Assembly: GCA_023053575.1 (NCBI GenBank)
Contig: JAKZAP010000011.1
Coordinates: 806,001-870,000 of the forward strand
Direction: 5' to 3'
Length of the DNA: 64,000 nucleotides
From: Branchinecta lynchi
Taxonomy: Eukaryota; Arthropoda; Branchiopoda; Anostraca; Branchinectidae
In this document: piece by piece, positions 32,001 through 44,000 of the stretch
How the letters are laid out: every line of letters starts with the position of its first letter
Position numbering within the stretch: position 1 is the first letter of the stretch
Made by a program: the position numbers and the translations under genes
The notes under the pieces: model-generated
Told to the model about the DNA's origin: nothing
The model's input: only the letters and a program-made list of their open reading frames with translations
The model's database searches: none

Positions 32001-35000
32001 TAGCTTACAGCTAGAAGTGGAATATATAACTAATACACAAACAAGATATGACCAGGAATAAATAATGGGATGAGACTGCGTAATTGGACAGAAGAATTAC
32101 CCTAGGTTCACACAGAGGAAATCGCAGCGATGAACTTGATTTTTCAATCGCAGACAGAAGATTTTTATCGACTGGGTGTTCACACTGAATTTTCGTCGGC
32201 AACAGAATTTAACGCGAAAAAGTTGAAAAGAATCCTTTTCTCGCTTTTCATGCAAATTGGGGTAGAACTGAATCATCAAAAGGGTTGTCCATGTTGCTGT
32301 TGAGTGCATAAAATCGTACTGTCGCCCGTTTAAAGTTGAATTTTCCCAGCATTGAAAATTGCCTGACGAAGCAACAGACATCGCCGATTTTGGCGACGAA
32401 AATCTCGGCGATGGCCGATATCGCCTCAGTGTGAACGTCTGTGTGAACCTAGAGTTAGCATGATGTGGTGAAAGTGATTACCAGTATTTCCTTACTACTT
32501 TCTAGCAATAAGCTGAAATCGGGTGACTAGGAAAACAAGACCAAAGGTTTCGATGGGATCCCAAAAATTCAATATCTGATCCAGACAACTGGGTCTTGTC
32601 TTGGCCAGATCCAGTCATCGCCAGACTCCTTGAACATTCTTACAATTAAAATTGAGAAACAGATTAAGGCCGAGTTGCTAATCACCTGAGAAAACCAAGT
32701 TCAGATATGGATTCAGCATGTGTATTTACCCCTATAAGTCCTATCTGTTTTGAAGAAAACTCTAACTCTAACTATATGTCCGGGTAAAATATGATTGTCA
32801 CACACGGATTCAGCATTTCTTCTTACCCCTAAATCGCTTATCTAATCAACTAGAAATAAAACTTGAACTTCTAACAATTTTCCGGTTTTGGCCGGATTCC
32901 AGGCGAACTACTTGTCCGTCGAGAAAATCGTTTTCACCATCCTCTTCAGCATGTCTTCCTACCCCTAAATCAAATATCTAATCAACTTCAAATAAAACTT
33001 TTACTTTTAACAAACTTCCAGGTTTTGGCCGGGTTCCAGGCGAACTACTTCTCCGATGACAAAATGATTTTCACCATCGTTTTCAGCATGTCTTGTTACC
33101 CCATAATCGACTATCGCATTCGCTGTTTAAAAATACTTTGTTTGCCCCTTAATTTGAACCCCCTCCGCCACCCCTAAATATAGGGCTACAAAGCCCATCT
33201 ACGAGCTTGACTGGTCCGACGACCCAACGAATCCTCACACCAAGTTTCATCAAAATATCTCATTCCCTTCGAGAGTCATCGTGCTTACAGACGGAGAGAC
33301 GGACAGACGGACAACTTTTGCGATGTCATAGGTATCCCTCCACTTACGTTTTGGGATCCCAAAAACACGAGAAAACCGGTCGTAGACCTGATCACTAACA
33401 CTTCCATTTCCTTCTTTCAGGTACGGAAGTTATGTATTCCGATGAATTCGGTGATCTAGTCATTCGCGATCTTGCCTTTGACACGGTCTCCGTTATTGTA
33501 ACCGGCGATAAACTGGTAAGTTTTACCACCACGTTGAAAGTACCCAGACTCGTGAAATGCTGGAATGTCGCACAACGTCGGGCTCGCTCAGTACTTCGAT
33601 GGGCGGCCGCTTGGGAAGACCGGGCGCTGTTGGCTTTTGGCAATTCCAAGAATTGATTAAAATGTGAAAAGTGCAGCGATGAGGTCTGTTCCTGAAACCT
33701 TGTTCACACTGGTCACATTTGTACAAAAGATTAAGCCACCAGAAAACCGAAAATTTGGGGAAGTGTGCACGACAGATGAAAAAAATGGTTAATTTTTAAA
33801 CAAAAAATAGTTTTTGTTTAAAAGTAGATTGAAAAATTATTTTCTAGATGGAATATTTATGCGGAATATTTATTTGGAATTTTATTTAATGTGAATATCT
33901 CATTATTATTAGTAGTGAAAGAGGGTTGCAAGAAAAAGAAATGAGAAGGTTAAGATGAGAAATGTGTGTCATCATTTGTAATAGGTGAGTAAAAATTCTG
34001 CACTCCCGCACATGACATGGTTGTGCCCTTCTTGGAAGCGGTATGTTTGTTGACTCGTTTGAAGAATGTTGAAATTAAAATGAATTAAATTGAATTGAAT
34101 TGTGGACACTTTCCCGGCAGCGAGGTAGTAGCTTCTTTACAACCACAGCAGTATGTCGTAATAAATATCAGCAACATCGTCGTAATGGCTGTGTCCCCTC
34201 GGCGAAATTAAATTTAAACCTGCCTATCTAATGGACCTCTCTTACGCTGTCAACTATCGATCAGTTTTCCACTCGGAAAGCATACGTAAGATATTCCAAA
34301 AGAACATAACCTGTGGGAGGGAACCAGGCTTACAGGATCCCTCGCACTATTCACTCTTCAACTTACAGTATTTTAAAATATTTGAATGCTTTAAAACTAG
34401 GTTGTGCCTTCAACAAATAACCCATAGTTTTGGCTGTTTTAAGCCTTTTCCGAGACCCGTTGATTTGTAGCGAAAACAGAGAAACAATCTACATAACCGG
34501 TTTTTCTGATGGAAAAACTTCTCGCAGACAACCGTCGACAGCGTGATACACATCGAAGGGAGCAAAACACGGCAAGTGAGAAAATCAGCGTGGTTTTGTT
34601 AGAGAGGTGAGAGCGTACCATACGAAATTGGGGTCTCCGGGTTTAGAAATATATGGAGTGATTGTGGAAAAGGTTACATCAGTATTATAGGTAAGATAGG
34701 TCCTTTAATAGTGTATTAATAGAAAGATATACGTCGTGGATAAATACTCATTGAGCCCAAGCTGACTAGGAAACATATCTTCAAAGTATTGTTAGAAAAG
34801 CATTAAATTCGTTTTGTGAAAATGGATTAAATTTGGATGAGAAGAAGGGAAAAGTATCGTTGTCGATGCACGGTACTGACGTGTCCGTTTTTAGCAATTG
34901 TTTGAATGTAAGATTAGCATACGTAGGCCTATTCAACGGTCAGGCGATTTGGGGAGGCTATGCCTTAACTCGAAACCCATGTTTAAAGTAGAAGTGAACG

Positions 35001-38000
35001 GCTGCCCTAAAACATTCCCTTACTCATTTAAAAACGACGAAATCACGATCCGCCTTGTTTACCTTGAAGTTAACCTCTTGGATCGTTCATCGTCAAATCA
35101 ACAGACTCTCTACGGTGGCTCGGCATAACGTTCAAATCTTCATTGTCAAAATTTTGCTCTTCGGTTGTTCAAGAAGGTTATAAATCAATCTGTAGCGCCT
35201 ATGGGCGCATCGTCCCCAACCGGGCGGGGGGCGCTATAATCATAAAGCATTGGGAAATTTGTACAGCACCTTCTGCGCTCCTTCTATACTATTTTGTTCT
35301 GGCGTCATTCATGTTCTGCGAAAGAAGGAGATTAAAAAGATGAGATCATGTTATGTTAAATATGCGAAGCACCTGCTCCACTTGTCGAAATTATGTCATA
35401 ACCATACATTGACGGAGAAATTCAAAATTCAAGATGTAAGTGTGACCCTTTTGGATGTTTCCTCATCGCTTTCAAAATCATGGACAACAGGGCCCAACCA
35501 GCGTACGACGTCTTCCATTGCTTCCTGACCGAAGATTAAAAATTAAGTGTCTTTTTCTACGTGTTTATATTTTTTTTATTTTTTTTTTCTTCATTTACTC
35601 CGCCTTTTCAAAATGGCGGGTCATAAATAGATTACTTACTTACATCCTCCGTCATCGCAGCTGTCCCTTAACTTCGTTTTGTAGATCATCGCAGGTCGGT
35701 ACGCGCGGTCCGGTAGGATTTCACGTACGAAAATTCGCGCCACCATGTGAAATACTCTTGATGACCAACTCTGTGGGTCGATAAAGAATCGCCGTGTGCC
35801 TAAAGAAGAGCCAGAAGCATACTCGCAATTGTCCACAACGAACGCCGCTGATTGGTTTACATAGGATTTGAGTTGTCGCTCGGGCGAAGTTTCTCGTTGT
35901 CCCCGACGATTTCAGTTTCAGTTTATTCATACAAATAAAAACACCACCAAATCTTTATGGCCCCACCATAAGGCCTAACATAAGGCCTGGCGATGGGCGG
36001 GGCTTATTCTTTATTCATAATACAAATAAAAAAAAAAAAAGGAGAAAAAAAAGAAGAAGAAAAGAAGAATGAAGGCATAACAGACTGACAAGACAAATCC
36101 ACTAACGAACGATCTTCCATCAACAAAGCGACCTTGCCCCCCCCCCCCAGAAAAAAAGGAAGGAAAAAAGAAGAAAGGAAATTATGTTTTCGATAAGAAA
36201 AAGGACTTGGCCTGTGGCTTGAAAGCTGAAAGGGTAGACGCAACCCTCACCTCCTCAGGTATTGAATTCCACACCCCCGGAGCAAAGTGTTTTATTATGA
36301 AAGAAGCTCTAGTTGTTTTACGGGGGGCACTCGCCAACTGCCGGGCATTCCGAGTAGAATACTCGTTGAAATCCTGATTCTGCGAAAACAAATTGCAACT
36401 TGGTAGTCTCTAATTGTGGAGACATCCAGTATTTTATTAGATCTAAAACGTTCACTGTGGTTCTTACTGGGGTCATGCGACGTGATTGCCCGGATAGCAC
36501 TGTTCTGTCGATTCACTGGCGTGTTTTGGACTTAATCATGTCATATAGAGTATCTGCATGTCATATAGAGTATCAGCATTTGACCCGTCAAATTTTCTGA
36601 ACGAAGGAGGAAATTCGCATCCAACTTTGAAAATCGGTATGTGTGTGCATGTACCTTAAAGGACCTGTCTAAGAGGCCACAAGTAAGGGCCACCTAGCAG
36701 GATCTTCGCGTCTGTCTTTGTTCACGACGAATCCAGAAAAATGTGAAACATTTAGCTGGAAGTTGGATAATGGGCTTCAGTTCGAGCCTTTCGAAAAAAG
36801 AAGTACTGATCATCCAGAAAAACATTGAAATGGAGTTGACTTGTTCGGAAACTGTTAAAACACAAAATAAAAACCACATGACGCGTTGCAATAATCAGAC
36901 CCGTCATTAAATCTTCTCTCATTGCTCACGAAGGCGATTTAAATCATTAAATCTTCTCTCATTGCTCACGAAGGCGATTTATTTTTAAACTTCGGGCTTG
37001 AGAAAATTCTTATCATTAAATGCTTTTCTACTACTGTACATTCTAACCTCTCTAACAGAACCACGCTGATTTTCTCACTTGCCGTATCACACTGTCGACG
37101 TTGTCTGCGAGGAGTTTTTCCCTCAGCAAAACTGGTTATGTAAATTGTTTCCCTGTTTTCGCTTTAAGTCAGCGGGTCATGGAAATGACTTAAAACAGCC
37201 AAAACCGTGGGTTATTTGTTGAAAGCACAACCTGGTTTTAAAGTATTCAAATAATTCAAAGTTTTTGTTCAACTTTTTACTCGCCTTCATAAAATGGTCC
37301 TAAGCACTGTCTGACAATTTCCCGTTTTTGTGAAAAAGGCAAACGCCGACTTTCGCCTTTTCCCTCGGCTTTTTGCAAAAAGGCAAACTTGGTAGGTGAC
37401 CAAGTTACGCTCTCCTTTTGGCTTTTGCTTCGCGATTTTTATCAATTTACCCCAAAATCCAACAAAAGATGGATTTGAGTCAAAATCGTTAGCAGTATTT
37501 AAAGACTATCCCGGATATTTAAGATGGACAGTTTATAGTACAAATAAAATACAATTAAAGTGGAATTTGTCAAAACTGTGTTTTTGTCCAAGAAAAGAGC
37601 GAAGTCCGTAGTAGAAACGGTGACTTGCAAAAACACGAAAATGTTCAAAAAGGCCTGAAAATGCTAAAAGCTAAAGCCGAAACCGGAAAGGCAAAAGTCG
37701 AACAAAAACGCAACTATTTTAAAATACTGTAAGTTGAAGAGTAAATAGTGCGAGGAGTCCTTTAACTATCATCGCTTGACGTTTTCATTTTTTCAGACTG
37801 AGCTGAAAGCTGTTGCCCAGTGGCTTTCAAGTGACAAACAGTATTTGCTCTATTGCTATGACTACGAGAAGGTCTGGCGGCACACCTTCAGAGCAAAGTT
37901 CTCCGTCTTAAAGATCAGTGATTCGTAAGTTTATTCTTCCTTTAAAGCACAGCTCTTACTAGTACCGATCCTATCACGATTAATGGTGGGTTTACACACT

Positions 38001-41000
38001 GCGTAAAATCGGAGTATATTGTGGAATCCGGCCGTATTTTACGCACGTTTTGAGCTTGAAAAGATTTCTAGCAATACGGACGTATTAGAGAAATCGGTCC
38101 GTTTTGTATTTAAATACGTCCGTATTGCTGGAAATTTTCAAGCTCAAAACGTGCGTAAAATACGATCGGATTTTACGCAGTGTGTAAACGGACCATAAGT
38201 GATTCACAGATATCGTTTCCGGAAATATCGTTAGTTGCGTTTTTGATCTGAATTCTCCTTGCGATTCTCGTTTTTGGACTATTCAGGTGAAGCTAATTCT
38301 CCTTTACTTGCCTTTTTGTCACAATCGAGAACGGGGAAAGCCCCGCGATTCTGCAGAATCGAGAAGTTGCTCCGATGGTGAATCCTCGATTCTTCTCTCT
38401 CCGTTCTCCTCCCTGATTGGTCAACAGAGTGCCAATATGCATAAACATGTATACCGGGTTGTGGACGAGCTACCAAATTAGGGTTTTTGTCATAAGCGAG
38501 AAGGGAGAAGCCAGAGGCGCAAACACGGTAATTTGTACGAGAATTGAGAATTCAGATCAAAAGCGCAACTACTGCTTGCCACGTGAAATTAGCAAATTTC
38601 TCGTCAGCGCTTATCGACTCTTTCCAGCCCTCCCGTTCTGCGACGCCCCAGCTGAATACTTGAAAACTGACGCCAAGTCTTAAATAGGAGACGGACCTTA
38701 TTTTCTACTATGTCTTTCAAAATTAGAAACACCACTGTGAGGCTTCTAATGTCTGAAACAGCATCGGCGAGCCTTGAAGCGTTTGGCCAAGTTTGCATTG
38801 CCTGACTGGCAAAACTCGGCACGGCCGAATTAGTGCAAAAAGACGTACGAATTTCAGAAGCGTACAATTCTATAAGGGAGCTAGGGATGATATAAGAGGC
38901 AGTATAAGTGAGAGGGGTCCTTTAAACTTCAGCGGTCAAACTGGCGTGACCATGCTAGGCGTGACCTTGATACCCTAGATTGCACGTAGTGATATCTTTT
39001 TCCTCGAGTTTCCCTTACGCGAATTTACGAACGATCACCTACGATAATTTTATTTATCAAATTCATAAATATTCCTTGAGCCCAAGCTGACTTTGAAACA
39101 TGTATTCAAATGTGACGAGGACCCTTAAGAAGGGCCGAAGCATCGCTGCTAAATCATCGTAGCTGACGTACACGTTTTATGCATTATTTGAATGTATGAT
39201 CAGATTCACGTTGACGTCACATAGTATGTCTAACTTACCGTTCGTCTTTGGATCCTTAATAAGCTACTCGCCTTGATTGTGGGCCAAGGTAAACGGTGGG
39301 TTGCGAAGAAAGCAAATTTGAACATTGAATCAGGTTACACTTTACAGTACAAGTACGGATTTGGTTTTGGACTTTAGTGCGACACGCGTTACCATTTCTT
39401 TTCCCCTTTAAATGAACAGTAATGTAGATAAATGTTTAATTCGCCTTTCCCTTTAGCCGGGTGGGGATGGGGGAGGGAGGGGGGTCATTTTGTAAATAGT
39501 GAACTGAAAGAGAAAAATGCTCCTCAGCCGGGATTTGAACCCAGGAACCTCTGGTAACAAGGCAGGCGTTCTTACCATTTGAGCTACCGAGGGGCTTGTG
39601 AACATAGTTCGCAAACCACTACAACAGTCTGGTAGAAGCCGGCCATAGGAACAGTGATCCCGCCCGAAGGCAAATTCGTGTAACCAGTTCACATCCCCAA
39701 ATCACGGAAATTAATAATAATACATAGATGACACTTTACCCAAAGGACTTGTACCGTGACCAGTAAACCAGAAACAGTTTTTCGAATATAATTTAGAAGT
39801 CCTTTATCGGAGGCACGTAGACATACCATGACCCACTAGGTGGGGTCTCATGGTGAAAGCCAAATATATAATTTTAATGGGGAAGACGGCCTTGAGATGG
39901 AAACATTTTATAAGTATAGAGGGCAGAAAGACGAGAAGTGAAAGTGAAATCAAGACTTTTTTCCAGACACGCTAACGAGAAATGGCAGAGAGGGGCTTAT
40001 TAGAGCTTCCGTTAGACTCCTTCACATCCCCTAGGAGTAGGGTCACTGATACTTAGCCTATTTACACGTTATTACAGACTTAGCCTATTATAGTATTATC
40101 CGCGTGTTTCTGTCCGAGATAAAGTTTTCTCTTTTTTCTCTTTTTTTTGTGTAATTTTACTCCGCTTGTCTTTATATAGGAAAGTGGGTAACAAATAAAT
40201 TATTATTTTTATACGTTATTTTTTGTAGGTCCGTCTACACACTTAGCCTATTATAGTATTATCCGCGTGTTTCTGTCCGAGATAAAGGTCAAGTAGTTCA
40301 TACGCTTTTGTCTTTTTCTCTTTTTTTGTGTGATTTTACTCCGCTTGTCTTTTATAGGAAAGCGGGTTACAAATAAATTATTATTATTATACGTTATTTT
40401 TTTTAGGTTCGTCTATCACTTGTCCTATTATAGTATTATCCGCGTGTTTCTGTCCGAGATAAAGGTTAAGTAGTTCATACGCTTTTGTCTTTTTCTTCTT
40501 TTTTGAGCAATTTTACTGCGCATGTCTTTTTACAGGAAAGTGGGTTACAAATAAATTATTATTATTATACGTTATTTTTTGTAGGTCCGTCTACACACTT
40601 AGCCTATTATAGTATTATCCGCGTGTTTCTGTCCGAGATAAAGGTTAAGTAGTTCATACGCTTTTGTCTTTTTCTCTTTTTTTTTGTGTAATTTTACTCC
40701 GCTTGTCTTTTATAGGAAAGCAGGTTACAAATAAATTATTATTATTATACGTTATTTTTTTTAGGTTCGTCTAAACACTTGTTCTATTATAGTATTATCC
40801 GCGTGTTTCTGTCCGAGATAAAGGTTAAGTAGTTCATACGCTTTTGTCTTTTTCTTCTTTTTTTGAACAATTTTACTGCGCTTGTCTTTTTTATAGGAAA
40901 ATGGGTTGCAAATAAATTATTATAATTATACGTTATTTTTTTTTAGGTCCGTGCACCCCATCTCAGTTACAGGTGGGGAAGATATTCTTAATTATGCGAC

Positions 41001-44000
41001 ATTCGCACCTTCCGGCAACGGGATTGCTTTTGTATATAGTAATAATGTTTACTACAAGCCAACACCGGAAGGATTAAATATGCAGATTACAAGTGATGGA
41101 AGTGCTGAAATCTTTAACGGAGTCCCCGACTGGGTCTATGAAGGTAAGACTTCTTCTGCCCGGGCCTACGGTCTAGTCTTGCTTATAATGACGATGATAT
41201 TTGACGGTGCAAAACGGATAAGTCAGCTACATTTTATTCGAGCTATATTTTGGCCCTTCTTGGCAAGGATCCTCTTCAGGCTCAAGCCGCTCAAGCTAGA
41301 AAATAAACTTAAAAAAAAACCTTTAAACTTTGAATAAAGCTTATTTTCAGCTTGAGCGGCTTGAGCCTGAAGAGGACCCTTGCCAAGAAGGGCCGGAATA
41401 TAGCTCGAATAAAATGTAGCTGACTTATCCGTTTGTACCGTCAAATATGATTCGCAGTCAGCTTGGGCTGAAGGAACATCTATGACGATGATGATGATGA
41501 AATTTATTTACGCACTTAAGAAGAAAAAAATAGTGCAGTATAGACAAATAAAAAGAAAAATACAATGAGCTTTCAATAATGTAGTGAATACATAAGATCA
41601 AAAAATAAATATTTAAAAAAAGAAAGAAAAGGGACTAATCGGGTCTAAAAAATCTTCTTCCCAGATGGAATGCGGAGAAATGGCCAAGTGCAAATGTAAC
41701 AACGCCATATCCAAATACCCTTGATGACTAACTCTCCTTGTCGATGCAAAATCGCTGTGTACCTAGCGGAAGAGCCAGAAGCGGCACCACAGCTGTCCCC
41801 AACGATCGCCGTGATTGGTTGACACAGGATTTGAGTTTTTGAGTTTGAGTAGTTAGTGAGACGTTTTCTCGTTTTTCCTAAGGATCAGTGGCGGGTTTTG
41901 GACTTGGTCATATAGAGTATCCGTTTGTGATTGCGCGATTTTCGTTTCCCTTTTTCGTGAAAATGGAAATCATACAATGGATATGAATATATTTAATAGC
42001 ATTATTAAATATAATAGTAATATATAATTTAATAGTAATTACATTACTCAATACTCATCTTTATTTAACTAATACACTCTTTAAGAATTGGCATATTCTA
42101 AGTATCTTAGCTTTATTTTTTGTTTCAAGAATATCGGGGAACTTGATAGTATACCCATTAAGAAAGTGTCTCCTGAGGTCTGACAGTTGCTCTCATTCAA
42201 CCAGAAAATGGCCCTCTTCCTTTGTATTAAAGCACAGGGGGCATTGTCGCTTACTATTTGGGATCTTAAAATCCCAATTACTCCGACCACGTACTGGCAG
42301 GCAGTTCGCTCGTAGCTGAAACCACAGGCGCAGGCTCTCCGCCGGTAGGTATAGCTTGAAGTAAAATTCCGTTCCGAAAATCTGCTCGACTTCTTTGTAG
42401 TATTTTAATGTATCTGAGTTTTGTGTCCATTCGTACCACTAATTACATTTCGGACGCAGTTTGGGATACGGAGGTCGTGGGTTTAGATCCAGACCGAGGA
42501 GCATATGTGTCCTCTATCGCACAATATACAGTGTCTATCCTGATAAATCTTGTCAAGCAAGAAAATGTAAGTATGGTGCAAAATAGGCAGTGTATGAGCT
42601 GTGAAGTACCGGATTTATGCCGCTTTTTATTGTGGAATCCTCACAACGCGTATAACCAGGGAGGGAGATTTTCCAGCACTGGCAAAATAAATCTGTTGGA
42701 GTAATAGTCGCGTTTTTTACAGATCGACTGGCGATTGGGACTTGTTCCCGGGTTCATCCAGTTGACCGTTTTTTGTCGCTTGATAGGGGAGCGAGAACAA
42801 GCCTTCGAAAAACGGTCTAAATCAGTCAATAAATCAGTCCATCCCCACAACTCTTTCCTGGGCAGTCTCTGAAACTGCTGCAGTACTGGCGCTTCCTGAG
42901 GTGTAAATTGTACGTTTTTGGGTCCACATGTTTCAGTTTTCAAAATTTGGCACCAAGTTTGACTGGACCTCCAAGAGAAAGGTGCATCGGATCGACTGTT
43001 GACTTTGTTCCCAGTCGATCTCCAGTCAAGCGACAAAAAACGGATCGACTGGACCTCCAGTCGACAGTTGATCGCAAAAAACGGCAACTTTCGTTCCAAG
43101 CGATTGCAAAAAACGCGACTAATGCTCCTCACTGCTCAGTGAGAAGCGGGCTCCCACTACCACCCCTATGGATCCGCCATTGATATTCCGAACACCCCGA
43201 AAGTCAAGTTCAGTTTTTTTTTTTTTTTTTAATGAATGATCTGATTTGAAGTTTTAAACATATTTCATCGAATCAGACGATAACCGGATCCAACCTTTTG
43301 CGGTTTCACTCTTTACCGAGCCTTCCTATCTGCGGTTGACGTATGGATGAAGGTGATTGCCTCTTTAATGTTCCTTCGGCATTATCTCGGTTGCATTGTC
43401 GTGATAACATGCGCCATGAGGAAGGAGTCTGGTGATAATTATAATTCAAATAATTATATTCTCCAAATATTCTTTTACAACGAATAGCCTAGGACGTCAA
43501 CGAAAATAATAACCCTTTTTGATTTATCATTGACTTATGGTGGTTACATTTAAACGATACGTATAAACTTAAATAAACTTCTATAAATAAATATAAATAA
43601 AAAGTCATCAATTCGTAAAATATTAAACTAATCGGTAACTATACATCTACAATTATAAAATGACAATATATACAATTAGCCTATGTCAACAATACCTAAA
43701 AATATTTACAGTTAGAAGTCATTTTGCTGTATCGAATTAAAATGTTTCACGAAATACGGCACGAAAGACTTGAGAAAACGATCCGACGAAGCAGCTGGAG
43801 GCATTTCTAATAGTTGGTGTTTGAATCCGGTTTCTGCACATTTGCAAGAACAAATTGATTAGGCAACAAGCTTCTTGCTTCTTTTTTTCTTTGTATCCGT
43901 ACGTGTGGCCAGAATCCGTTACTCTCACATGCTATCGACAGGGTAGTTTTACGACCTTGCGCATACGTCAAGAACAAGTAATCTGACAGAATCTCCGTCG

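Noticed and set aside
40906..40946. ATG at 40906 as a start for exon 5
   Set aside because: It lies in the tandem array; the frame crosses the T-rich acceptor, so it is intron sequence.
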